NCBI RefSeq assembly: GCF_030463565.1
Contig: NC_134659.1
Coordinates: 6,580,511-6,644,510 of the forward strand
Direction: 5' to 3'
DNA from: Pelecanus crispus
Lineage: Eukaryota > Chordata > Aves > Pelecaniformes > Pelecanidae
DNA length: 64,000 bases
Shown: positions 38,763 through 50,411 of the stretch, in pieces
How the letters are laid out: every line of letters starts with the position of its first letter
Position numbering within the stretch: the first letter of the stretch is position 1
Position numbers and translations under genes: made by a program
Notes under the pieces: generated by a model
The model's database searches: none
Told to the model about the DNA's origin: nothing
The model's input: only the letters and a program-made list of their open reading frames with translations

Positions 38763-40622
38763 AGGGAGCGCCGCGGCGAAAGCACTGTGCCAGCGACGGG
38801 AGCGGCACTGTGGGAACCGGCGATGGTTCAGCCTCCACGGGGCTGCTCCTGGGCAGAGGCAAACCCAGATGATCTAATTCCCTGCCTTGGTTTTCTCCAG
38901 CTGCACCCACTGCTTGTGGAGATGCCAAATGAGGCCCCGGCCACAGCAGGAGAACACGTTTTCGCTGGGGAACTCATCAGAGCTGTGGCTTCAGATCCTC
39001 CCCCCGGTGCACGCCAAGGGAGGCATCTGGGGCTGCGAGACAATGGCTCGAAACAATCCCAGTTCTCTGCCAGGGAATATGCATTCAGAAATCCCATCCT
39101 GTTTTGATACTAACTCTCTCATGGTTGATCAAAGCAAAGGCAAGAAAAGAGCTTGGCCTCCTACTGTTGCTTTAGCTTCGGGCCAGTTTCAGCAGAAGCT
39201 GGGCAAGTGCCTTTATCCTGGGCAGCGTGGCTGGCAGCTGGGCCAGCCGGTGCAGCTCCCCGTTCTGTGGTGGCTTTAAGGAGCTGCTTGCATCTTACAA
39301 AGCATCAGGGCCGTGCACCGCTTGCACCGGTTCTCCTCTCCCCTCCTGCTGGGCTGGACGGAGGCAACCGAGGACGCTTGGTTCTGCTCCATGCTTGCCT
39401 TGGCTTGCTCTCCCTGCTCCATGATCGAACACGTCCTCTTGCGCTGCCGCCACCTCCTCCTGGATCCTGCTCTTCCTCCAGCCAAAAGCTAGGATTGACT
39501 GGGTGCCAAGTCTGCCCTTGCTCCTCACCTCAAACGCTCCTCAGAAAGCGGTTATTGTCGTGTTCCCCCTCATCTCCCTCACCTGTCTGGGACGGTGCAG
39601 ATGATGGCAAATTCTCCCTGCACGCTTCAGGGATCTCTGGAAAGGATTTGGCCTTGTCCAGGGAACAAGGATCTGTGGTATGTCTGGGGGAAGGAAATGT
39701 GGTGATGGAAACCTGCTGGGGAGAGGAGACCCTCTGTGCAGGGGGCCAGGCCGCATCCCATACTGAAGCCAGGAGGGGAGGAAGGGCCAGGGATGGGTCA
39801 CTGTCGCTGACTGCCCTGGGTGACTGATCCGTGTCATTCCAGGTCGGCAGAAATGCTGCTCCACCGACGCCGAGAACGCCCCGACGCCGACCCGGCACCC
39901 AGTGCCCATGCTGGGCCGATGCCCCGGCAGAAGCGCGCAGGACCCCTGGGCCACCGGCTGTCGGGGACACCCTTCCCCTCGCGCCAGCTCCCTCACTGCG
40001 CCGTTCCTTCAGTCCCTTGCGGTTTCGGTAAGTGACTCGCCAGTGGCTTGGCGGGGACGAGCCTTTGCTTCGCCCTCCCGAGGCGTCGTGTTCGTCAGTG
40101 GAAGCGGCCCGTGAACTCACCCGCTGCCGGGGAGGGCTGGAAGCCTGACGCTGGCGGTACCGGTGCTCCGGGGCTCGCTGCAGCGGGCCGGGCAGGCTGG
40201 GGCTGCGGGGAGCAGCGGGACCGGGCCGGCTTCCCGCAGGCCACCAGCACCCCGGAGACCCGCTCCGGGACCCCGGGAGCAGCCGGGGGGCCCCGACATC
40301 GGCTTCCCCGGGGCGGCAAAGGGCACCTGGGCCGAGCCGGGATTTGGGGCGGGTTTCCACCGCTCAGGACGGCCCGGGGAGCCCTTGCCCTGCCCTCTAG
40401 CCCCCGCCCGCGGGCCCCCGCCGTCTCCCGCGGGTGACTTCGAGCACCGGCAGCTGCCAGGGACCCCCGGTCGCCCCCGACAGCCGGGTGCCGCAGCCGC
40501 GGGGCTGAGCGGGGCCCTGCCCTGGAGCAGGGGGGTGCGGAGAGCTGGGGTGGGCCGGGCCCCCGCCCCCGGCCCCGCCGCCCCCGGCCCCGCCGCCCCC
40601 GCCTCCTCCTCCGCGCTCAGCC

Positions 40623-40785
40623 CCAAAAATAGCCCTCCGGTAACTGCCCCCCGCCGCTGCTGTCATCGCGGCGGCAACGTCACTCCTTCCACCGCGCTGA
40701 GGTCAGGCTGCATTAGCATACCGCGCCGCCTCGGCCAATGGGCGCCGCCGCGCCGGTGACGCCTCCCCGGGCTGCCCTATTTAAA
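40623..40785 (+). promoter_or_regulatory. BTG2: BTG2 core promoter with TATA, CCAAT, CRE-like and CArG-like elements
   Basis: TATTTAAA at 40778-40785 lies about 90 bases before the start codon and is the likely TATA box, giving transcription from about 40,810. Upstream are CCAAT at 40735-40739, ATTAGCAT (octamer-like) at 40712-40719, ACGTCA (CRE half-site) at 40677-40682 and CCAAAAATAG (one base off a CArG/MEF2 box) at 40623-40632. The whole area, from about 39,830 to 41,080, is a CpG island. Such elements suit an immediate-early gene; binding is inferred. Confidence 0.65.
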
Positions 40786-40873
40786 GGCGGCGCGGAGCGG
40801 GCGACGCAGACGGAGCCGAAGCGATCGCGGGGCCGCAGCCAGCGCCGTTCCCCCGCCGCTGCCCGGAGCCAGC

Positions 40874-42404
40874 ATGAGCCAGCGCCAGAGCCAGCGCCGC
40901 GGCGGCCCGCGGGCCGACATGGTCCCCGAGATCGCCGCCGCCGTGGGCTTCGTCTCCAGCCTGTTGCGGACGCGGGGCTGCGTCAGCGAGCAGCAGCTGC
41001 AGGTCTTCAGCGGGGCGCTGCGGGAAGCGCTCGCAGGTGAGGCGCGGTCCCGCGGGCCGGGAAAGAGATCAGCTTCGTGGGGAGGAAGGTCCGGAGTGAA
41101 AGCCCACTCACGTCCATCTTCTTCCTCTCCCCCTTGGGGCCGGGCGCCCACTGGTGTCCTTCCCCGGTACCCCCCGTGTTACTCCTGGGACCTGGTGTCC
41201 CTCCTTGGGTGCCCACCTGTGTCCTCTTGGGTCAGGCACCCAGCTGTGTCCTCCTTGATGCCACATACGTGTTTGTGCCCTTGCCTGGGTGCCCCCCTGT
41301 ATCCCTCTGGGGACTGGCAGGCATCTGTGTGCCTCCCTGGGCACCCACCTGTGTCCCTGTGGGGTCCTGGGCAGACAGCTGCCTCAGCCCTGAAAGGGAG
41401 CACATCCCCTGCCTAGTCTCTGCTCAGAGTTTTGTGTGGCCCATCTGCTTGAATCCTCCCTTGCTGGGGCTTAAGATAGATGATCCAAAGCTAGTCTGTG
41501 TGCCCCGTCCCCTGGCAAAAGGTGCTCAGCTCTGTGTCGGTGGGGTTTGGCACCCCCCTCCTGGCAAGTGTGGCACTAACTGGGTGGTTCAGGAGTCTCC
41601 TCCCAGCCCCACATAGCCTTGTGTTATCAGCCCTAAGAAGGGATGGTTTGTTTGCCGCTGTGCTGAGATAAGGGGTCGCGACATGCCCCTGAACTTAAGA
41701 GAATGACCTGGGGATGTTACTCCCCGACCGTGGTGTTTTGTTGTTGGTGATACGGTATCTACCCTGGCCACCCCAGCAGTCAGGGTGAGAAGGTGTTGGG
41801 GTGCTGTCACTGTGGCCCCTGTGGCACTGTCCTGCCTGGGGTTTCTAGGACCTGAAGAGCTGCGCTCTTGCGCCTTGGAGCAAGCGGTGGCTGAATACCG
41901 CTTGGCTCTGGAGCCTCCGTCTGAGGGAGGCAGCCGAAGGAGGATTCTGTTTCCTCCGCCTGCAGTGAGGTGTGGGACCCCCTCGGGACTGCAGCAGGAT
42001 GCAGACCTCCTCACAGCTGCTGCGTGCCTGCTCACCACCCTTCCCTTCTCGCTTCCCTTGCAGAGCACTACAAACATCACTGGTTTCCTGAGAAACCGTT
42101 CAAAGGCTCTGGGTATCGCTGCATCCGGATCAATCACAAAATGGACCCCATTATCAGCAAGGCAGCTAGCCAGATCGGACTCAGCCTACCGCAGCTCTAC
42201 CAGCTCCTGCCCAGCGAGCTCACGCTCTGGGTGGACCCCTATGAGGTCTCGTACCGAATCGGTGAGGATGGCTCCATCTGTGTCTTATATGAAGCTACTG
42301 CAACGAAACCTGTGAGCTCCTATGGGATGCTTACCTGTAAGAACCAGATGATGTTAGGTCGCACCAGTCCTTCCAAAAACTACATCATGACTGTCTCCAG
42401 CTAA
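40874..42404 (+). CDS. BTG2: BTG2, anti-proliferation factor 2 (PC3/TIS21)
   Basis: Two exons, 40874-41036 and 42064-42404 (TAA at 42402-42404), with donor GTGAGG and acceptor TTGCAG and a phase-1 junction (GCA G|AG). The frame codes for 167 aa; human BTG2 has 158. The BTG domain is complete: IAAAVGF and [20 protein letters not shown], box A around [19 protein letters not shown], and box [21 protein letters not shown]. The tail [12 protein letters not shown] corresponds to the human C terminus. BTG2 binds the CAF1/CCR4 deadenylase, promotes mRNA decay, represses cyclin D1 and responds to p53 and growth signals. The start at 40874 is chosen because it gives the MS...DM pattern of the human N terminus and has A at -3. 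The in-frame ATG at 40919 (M-V-P-E-I) is in a stronger context and would give 152 aa. The extra N-terminal residues are Arg/Gln-rich (QRQSQRR). Confidence 0.96.
41140..41375. repeat. Degenerate tandem repeat in the BTG2 intron
   Basis: Loose repeats of roughly 60 bases share phrases such as GTGCCCACCTGTGTCC and GGCACCCAGCTGTGTCC, each followed by a TGGG/GGGGTC block. At least four copies are visible, all well diverged. This looks like an old minisatellite with no coding role. Confidence 0.6.
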
Positions 42405-42763
42405 ATACTCCTCTTGTCCTTACACTGCCAAGACACAGGCTACTGTATACCTCACCTGAGGATCTATTTTTAAGATGAAGAGCTATTTATATTTTTTAAA
42501 AAAATCCAAGAAAATCCAAAATTAAAATATTGGGCGCCGCTTTGAACAGAAGCGGTGTTCTAGGTGCCTTTTTTAAAGCTGTTGCAAGCTTATGAGTTTT
42601 TATTATGAAGCTGATATCTACCTAATTAGTGTTGGATGGCAATTTTGGGCTGGCTTGCTCACTTGGGCAGCTTGGAATGTAGGAAGAGGCGGGAAAAGCC
42701 AGGCTGGGAAGTGTGGCTTGGTGGTGGGAGATGTCTGTGTCACCTTCTTCACCATCCTGGTAC

Positions 42764-42805
42764 CCAACAGTATTGTTGTATTGCCAAGTATTGCAATACT
42801 GTTGG
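42764..42805 (+). other. Perfect 12-bp stem-loop in the BTG2 3' UTR
   Basis: CCAACAGTATTG at 42764-42775 is the exact reverse complement of CAATACTGTTGG at 42794-42805, with an 18-nt loop. The left arm contains CAGTATT, the seed match of the miR-200b/c/429 family. The structure would lie about 360 nt after the stop codon of the mRNA. Confidence 0.7.
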
Positions 42806-45288
42806 AGAAGGGACAAAGGAGTTGCTGTCTCCATGAATTTCTTCACTCCCCAGCTGGTCTGATCTCTCTGGGGCCTGGATATAGTGTTTGGGGGAACCTT
42901 GCATCAGGGCTGGGTGATGCTGGGGACCCTGGGATCGCTCACCTTTGCTCTCACACATCTTCTCTGGACCCATTTACTCCATGAGTGGTGCAGCTCTGCT
43001 CTGCCCTGCTCTCGGCACAAAGCGAGGGGGAGCATGGCCTTTCTCCAACACCTCCCCCTCTGCTGCTTGCTGCAGAAGGGGCCATGTAGGCATTGGTGCC
43101 CTGTGAAACGGAGCAAGGCAGGGATGTGCTGGGGGTCAGGCTGTGCAGAGAAGGTCCCCAAGATGAATATTGCAGCTACTGTGGTGGCACTGGAGTGCTG
43201 TTCCTGGTGCTCCCCAGTACCTGGCTATCGCCCATGGCTTGCTGTACACTGAGAAGGGTGCTCTGGACCCTGAAACCAGCACTCAACAGCTGTGAATTAC
43301 AAAGCCTTTCTGTTATGTGTGGCTTAGCAGCCCATGATCTGCTCTTGTGTGGCCTCTCCGTGCTCCAAGAGTGGAGTCTGGCCTCTTGTTGCGCAAGTTG
43401 CCTAATCCAGTGCTGACGACTTGCTGTGTCACTTTTCCGGAAGAGCTGAAGCAACTCGCCTTGTGCTGTGGAGGTTGGTGTGTGAGAACTTTGCCCTGTC
43501 TCTTAAAATCAGAAGTACTGGGGGTCTCTTCCCCCTGTGTGTGGGATGCTCAGATGCTTTAGTGGCATAACTTTGCTTTTAAAGTCACAGCACTTCTTCC
43601 CTCTCTTCCTCCTCTGGGTGATCAGCATGTGGCTGTCCCTGGGAGCTGTCTCCACTGATACCTTGGTAAGGGGCGTTGTTAGGTTCAGATCTCTTGGTAC
43701 ATAACTATTTTGCACAATTAATGCCTGGTCCTGTGATCTGTCTATTGAAGCAAAACTCCTCGTGGTGTCCCAGTGGTACTTGTATTCAGGGAGACTTTGC
43801 CCAAGTGTTGTTCAGGATTTGGCCCTTAAACTGCTCTGGCTAACTACAAATGGGGTGGGAGCTGAAATTGCTGCCCCAAGAACTTTACCTACCTGCTGGG
43901 AATGAGCCTTTACTAGGATGTTGTATGTCCATTGCCTTTTTACTAACCAGCTGGTGCTCCTCTGGTGATCCTGGGAGAAGCGATTGAAAAAGCAGTGTAT
44001 TGACATGGTTGTTTTTAATGAAATTTTTCCCAGATTTGTCTCTCAGCACACTTTTTTTTTTTTACCTTCCTCTTTTCTGACCTGGCAGCTGACTGGCATA
44101 ACCAGAGTTGTTCTTGCCCAGCCTTTGATGAATCAAGTTCTCAGTCATTTGTGCAATATATTTCCAAATCTTGGGTCCTCTGGGAGAGGAAGGAAGCCTC
44201 CCATCTGCCACAGTTCTTAGCTTGGCTTTTTTAATATATTAAAAATTCAGCACAGCTCCCCAACTCTCAATGCTAATGTGGGAAAAAGTAAGTTGAATTT
44301 TTGTAAGCTTCAAATAATGAATTCCAGAACTGGAAAACCAGCCTCAATTCTTAGATCCTTTTAAAATGTCAAGTGGTGAGTTGTTTGTCCTTGAACAGTA
44401 ATAGCAGACTGTGTCTCTGAAGTTGCATCACTTGAATTTCTCATGTTAGCAAAGCAGAAGCTGAAGTGAAGCACTGGGGCTTTTCCCTTGGTGAACTTGT
44501 GCAATAGGTGACCTCACCAAGAGGGGAGTACTTGGGAACTTCCAAAAAGCAAATTCCCTTTTCAAGGAAAAGGGATCTCGGTGCTTTTTGGAGTCCTCAC
44601 TTGACCTGCTTATGTGGAAAGCCCATGATGAGAACTGCATCCAGGATGAGCAGTGTTAGATTTGCTGGACTCCTTGGCTGGATGTGGAGTTTCCTGAAGG
44701 CTGGTACTTCCTTGGGTTGTAATTTGTCATGATCAAAGCAGTCTTAAGATTTAACCCCCCCTCTTTATTCTGTTCCCTCCCTCTTACCAGAAAAGTTTTT
44801 CAGGAACAGCAGCCCACACCAAAGGAATACACTATAATTGCTCTTAACATGCCCCCACTTCCAGAACCAAAATAGCTGAGTCTCATTCTTTTTGTCCCTG
44901 GTGTGGAGGAGTCTGATGTTAAAGGTGTCTGGTTTTTAGCTTCAAAACCAACCAAACTTGGGTATAATCCATTTCTCTCTTGTAGCTGGTTACATGTAAA
45001 AGCTGTGAATTAGTGTGCTCTGTTGCCTTCTGCCTACAAGCCTGATACTCAACTGCAGAGCTGAATGGTGTGTATTTTAAGACAGTGTATTTGAGGGGTT
45101 TCTTGTAATTTTGGGGTTTTTTAACAAGCTGGACTGTTGAACGGGACCTGCTTTTTGTATTTGGTGGAAATGGTAGAAAGTTTGTAAGCTACACTTGGAG
45201 GAGGGAGTGGATGGTTACTAATTGTATAGTAGTGTTTTTATATACAGAATGTACAGATCCTTTGACAGACATATGCTTTTGTTACTTT

Positions 45289-45294
45289 AATAAA
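45289..45294 (+). terminator. BTG2: BTG2 distal poly(A) signal
   Basis: AATAAA at the end of an AT-rich run, followed within 20-30 bases by a T/G-rich sequence (CCTTGTTTTCTTGCTGG), as expected at a cleavage site. Confidence 0.65.
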
Positions 45295-45310
45295 AATGTA
45301 GCAGTATAAA

Positions 45311-48300
45311 TGAGCCTTGTTTTCTTGCTGGGAACTGTTGTATGCTTGCAAAGAGGGTGAGGGTTGGGATTGCAGCCTAAATCCCACACTGTGAATGCTG
45401 TGGGCTTGGTTAAAGTGCGGATGACTCTTCATATCCAGCTGTGTCAAGGAGGAGGTTTAGAAAAAAGCTGCTTAGTCAACATGCTGACTCTAAACCTGAC
45501 CCTCTAAACCTGACAAATTAAGGCTGGGAATTGGTCTGATGACTAATGTGGGGCTGTGGGTGTCCTGCCCTCTCCTTCCCCATGCTGACTGTTGGGTTCT
45601 GGCTTGGGCAGTAGGGGATTTACTGTGTGGGATTGTAGAAATCCCGTGTCCTGCTGGGGTGTGAAGGTGTTATGTAGTCGGCTGCCAGATCTCTTACCTA
45701 AGCCCAGGAATGGCATTAACAAAGCCTGAGAAAGAAGCGATGGGTGATCTGAGCCAGGCACAGGGGCAGTTCCGCTGTCCTTCCAGGGGTGACTGAGCTG
45801 GCAGAGGAGGAAGGGTGAGAGATCACAGGACCGAAATGTTCAGGTATGCGGAGGATGCTCTGGGCCTGTCATGATAAAGGCAGCCAGGGTTGATTCACTG
45901 GAGATCCTGTTTTGGCTCTGTCAAGAGACTGGTGACTGCAGCAGGGAGCTGTAACCCTGCTCCCTGGGATGGGGATGTCCAGCTCATGTGTTTAACCCCC
46001 ACCTGTGCTCATCTTCCAGCTGACCTGATTTAAGGACCTTAGCTAAATCAGCAGGTGCTAGTTTTCAGTCCCAAACTCCATCTGTATGGAGTTAGGAGGG
46101 TTTGAGCTGCAGCCTGCCGGGGTCCTTGTGACCCAGCCCAACCCTCCCTTCCTGGAGTGGCGATGCCAAGGGGGGGCACAGGCCTGGTCCTACTGCTCTC
46201 CCCTCCTGCTTTTATCATAACACGCCACCTCCGAGAGGAAAACAATCTGTGGGCCAATTTTGATGCTCTGTCAAAGCCGCTCCTTTTTGAACTCATCCCT
46301 TCATTAGTTTCTATAAACACACCCAAATTGCTGCTGCTTGTGAAACAGGGCTGTTGGGGAGGAATGGGTGTCCTGTTCAGTTGCTGATTAGCTCAGGAGT
46401 CATCCAGGTTCAAAGGCTTGGTGAAGTCAGATGATGGCAGCCTTCTTCCCTCCGGCTCGTCCGGATCAGCGTGGTCCGTCTAGACCTGCATGCTGTGGCC
46501 TGTGGCCCATTTTTCAGGCTGGCATAGCCCATGCCACGGCCAGCCTGGCCTGCTCCTGTGTGCTGTGGCCCATGGCTGGCGTTTGGGCCAGCAGGCAGAG
46601 CCAAGATCATCTCAAATTTGAGTTGCTCGTAGCCAAGATAAAAATACAGCTCTTATGCCATGGAAGCGTTTTGTGAGGAGTCAATGCTACCCGCGCCACG
46701 ACCAGATCCCCCTGCCAGCCTTTTAATAGGTGACTCATCTACTATTTTTATTTTGCTTGTCAGTTTTCTTCTGGTGGGTTCATGATACCTGGTGTACAAG
46801 CTGGATTAGCTTAGGCATGCATCTTTATCTGCTGCCCAAAGCCCTTTCTAGGCTTTTTGATGCTGAATGGCAGCTCTCTGCGCATTCTTTCATTGCGAGA
46901 TCCCCGAGTGCATCAATCAGCTCAGGGGCACAGGAGGAGGGGAGCGCGGAGGCACAGCCGGAGCGTGCACCAGGGACCCAGCTGCTCCCCAGCGTGCCTG
47001 GAGCAGCTCTGAAAAAGACTGAAAGTAACTAAAGCCGCACCGCTGCCCACCTTCTGCCTGTTGAAATCTGGGCTCGTTTTCTGCCAAGCCTTTTGCTGGG
47101 CTGCTGTTGGGATTTTTTTTGTTCAGGCTGAGCAGGGAAGTGTCCGATTCAAGGAGCCTGGGTCAAATGTTGTCCTCTGTAATCAGAGATCGGTGGTGTT
47201 GCATAAACAAGCATTTGCCTTTGACATGTCCTCGGTGAGAGCTCAGCCCTTTGCCCGGCAAACCTGCCTGCTCCCCGGCGCTCCGCAGGAGGGGTGAGCT
47301 CTGCCGGCACAGCGGGGTCCAGGACTTAAACCCAGAGAGTGTCCCGATGTGTGTGATACCCACCTAGAAAAAAGTTATTCCCCACAAAAACCCTGCTGCA
47401 GGGAGGAAGGGCAGCATGGGTGATGCTGGCTCTCAGGGGAAAGCGCTCTCCTCCCATCCCAGCAGCCTGGAAGGGCGTTTAATGCCTCTTTAGAGTAAAA
47501 AGGCGGGTGGGCTTTAATGTCCTATCCCCTGCACTGATGCATTGTCCCCCTGCTATCCGTGCAAGGCTTCCTGGCCGTGTGCGTGCTGTAGCAGTGCTGT
47601 CAGTCCTTCCTCGCAGGAGCTGGGCCAGCTTTGGGGGCTGGTCTGTTGGGGAAACGCAGATTGTGCAAAGCCCAAATCAGCCGTGAGGAGCGTCCTGACC
47701 TGGCAGCAACAACCACCCCAGGACAGGGTCCCCATGGGTCCGTGAGGATATTTTCGTTGACTCACGGCAAAATGTTTGTTTGATTTTTTTTTTTGTGTGT
47801 GTTTGCATGCTCCTCTTTCCTCTAGCAGAAATTGGGCGTTTTCTCAGTTCTAACTTATCAGAAAAGCAACATCAGCATTTAGGATATGAAACTGCTTGTT
47901 GGGGTTATTTCTGCCCTTCCCAGAGAAGCCAGACCTCATCCCCTGCCAGCCCCGCTGTTACCGTCCCTGCCTCGAAGCGCTTTTACCCCTGCCCGCCCCG
48001 AAGCTGGGAAGAGAGCCGGAACGTGGCAAATGGGTCGGGTTTGCTCAGAAGGGAAAAAGGTGAGTGGGGACAGGGCTGGCACCGGCACGGCCACCGAGGC
48101 TCTGGGCTTTCCCTTGTTTGCCTCTGCAGCTGGAGGAAGGACAGAAGCGAAACCGGGCGCCGCCGAGCCTCCTCCCCGCACCAGCACATTTGCGCAGGGC
48201 TCGGCCTCCGCCAGGTGCTTCCTGCCCTCTTTATTTGCCATCGGGGCGATGGGAAGCGACCGGCTATTTCGGCTCGGCCGAGGCCAATCAGGCACTTGCG

Positions 48301-50411
48301 TGGGTGCAGCCTCGTACGCCTGTATCTGGGGAGACGCAGCCGGCAGCGCCCAGCCCCGGCCCTGGGAAAAGGGGGAGGCGTGGGCCCCGGGGCACTCCGT
48401 CGCCTGCGGTTCTCCAGAGCCCGGATGATCTTCCCAGGATCTGCCGGAGCTGGAGAAACTCTGCAATCACGTGGCCCAGCAACGGGAAGATGGTTTGCGG
48501 GGTTTGGAGGGGTTGGTGCTGCGCCAAGCCCAAGGTGCCTTGGGCTGCAGCCTTCTGGCAGATGCTGGCGTTGCTGCTGCTCGCACCGGCGATCTCTGGC
48601 ATCGCCAGTGTTGGCACCAGCACACTCCGGCATTGCCAGTGTTTGCTGCTGTGCTGGAGCCCCCTCACAAGCTCTGCCTCCAGCTCCGCACCCTGCAGGG
48701 CTGAGTCAAGCCCTTCCCCGAGCCCCCCCGGGACGTGGGCAGGCATCGGGTCCGGGGTCTGGGTTGGCCCGTGGGCTCTTGTTGGTTTCTGTCCCTTGGC
48801 CAGGAAGGCAGAGTGATTCCTGGCTGGGGACCGCGCTCCCTGCCTGCCCTTCCTCCTGACAGACCTTCCTCTCCCTCCTCTTCCCTCATCCAGCTCTCTG
48901 GCCTCCCTCTGCATCTGCACAGCGGCCACAGCCAGATCTTGAGCTCTCCCTGGCCAAACCTTGAGCCCTCCGCAGCCATGACCCATCTCGGCTCAGCTTG
49001 TACACCCCCGAGCACCCCAACAGCCTTGCACACAGCCGGGGCCCCCGAACCGGCGTGAAGGGGAACGCGCTGCTCTGCCTTTCCAATCCTTGCTAAAAAC
49101 TGAACCACCCGGTGGAAAAAAAAAAAAACCCAAAACCTTCCTTCCACCGAAAAGGTCATGGGCAGATGCGAGCGCGTGTGCCGCAGCCGCCGCACGCCCA
49201 CTCGCCTCCCCCCCACGCGGTGCAGTAACCGTCTCGGCGCTCGCAGCTCGCTGTGCTTGGAGGGACTCCAGCAGCAGATGGGGCAGGCTGCGGCGCTGCT
49301 TAATGCTAACTTGAAATGAAAAAAATTTCCCCCTCCCTCTACCAACTGCAAAACCTGCCGGCAGGCTCAGCCCCGTCTCCGCTCCCTGCCTGCTCGCTTC
49401 CTCCCGTGCCAGCTTTCGGGCAGGAGCGTGCGCAGAGTGGGTCCTGCGCAGACCTCTGGTTTATTAAAAATGGCAGTGGGGAGGGAGAGGGGAAGGGGCT
49501 CCCCAAAGGGGAGCGGGGGTCTGCCCTGAGAGCAGGCACGTCCCATGGCCCTGGGAGGGGTCATCCCCCATCGAGGTGAGCAGCCTGAGTGGGATAAAAG
49601 CGGGGTCCTGGAGAGGGACAGCCCACCCTGGCCCTGCCGTGGGTCCCCATGCTCCCCGCTCCTGGGGCATCACCGAGGGGCTTGGGGGTCCTGGGGGCCC
49701 ACTCACCCCAGCCACCCCCCTGCTGCAAGCGCCTGGGCGAGGGGCTACGACACCAGGACAGATGGGCAGGGGGAGAGGAGCTGCTTTCAGCTGCTTTTTT
49801 GTTTTCCACCAAGCATCCCAAGGCGAGAGCCGTCCCCATTGCCGTCCCCATCCCGGCCCCCTCCGCAGCGGCTGCTCCCCGGCGCGGGGGCCAGCTCTGA
49901 CGCTCTCATTTACGACCTGTTGGGGGATAAAAGGGGCTTGTTGGCGGCGGCGAGCAACTGGTGTGCGGGGACAACTGTTGCCATCTGTCTGGTGGGGTGG
50001 GGGGGGGGGGCCGCGGCGGGGCCAGGGCCAAGCCAGGGCCGGGGTTTTGTTTCTCCTTTCATGCACCACTAAACTTTGCACCTTTTGTTTCCCAGAGAAG
50101 GGCTGAGAGCCGGGGAGAAAAGAGGCCTCTGCGCCGCACGGGTTGGGGCAGAGCTCGCTCAGCTTGCCAGGGGGTTTGCATACGATTCTTATTAAATATT
50201 ATAATAGCAATTATCGTTATTTGAGGAGTCTGTCGGTGTTGGGCAAGCCCCCGCCGTGCCACCCCCACGCTGCACCCTGGGAGCTTGCTGGGCAGAGTGG
50301 GGTGCCCCGACATGTTCCGTGCTGCGGCAGGCAGAAGCCACGGCTGCTGATTCCGTGCATCCCTCAAGGAGCCGAGGCTGCGTCACCACGGAGCGACAGC
50401 GTGCCCTGCCA
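45311..50411. other. BTG2-FMOD intergenic region, left part
   Basis: No gene was recognised. From about 47,900 the sequence is GC-rich, with CpG clusters near 48,170-48,430 and a run of 12 G at 49999-50010. The long open frames here show no family resemblance and overlap in several frames. Confidence 0.45.

Larger units (their letters stand above)
42405..45310 (+). other. BTG2: BTG2 3' UTR
   Basis: A long non-coding stretch after the stop, with AU-rich segments close to the stop (CTATTTATATTTTTT near 42,481) of the kind that destabilises immediate-early mRNAs. Poly(A) signal AATAAA lies at 45289-45294, followed by a T/G-rich stretch. An earlier ATTAAA-type signal near 42,521 could give a short form. 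The total length of about 2.9 kb is in keeping with the long 3' UTR of vertebrate BTG2. The 3' end is inferred. Confidence 0.65.

Noticed and set aside
39530-40360. 276-codon minus-strand frame upstream of BTG2
   Set aside because: It lies in the CpG island, where GC-rich sequence lacks stops. No family resemblance, and it overlaps the likely BTG2 regulatory region.
47780-48986. Overlapping frames of 180-359 codons on both strands
   Set aside because: Several overlapping frames are open at once in GC-rich DNA, none recognisable as a protein.
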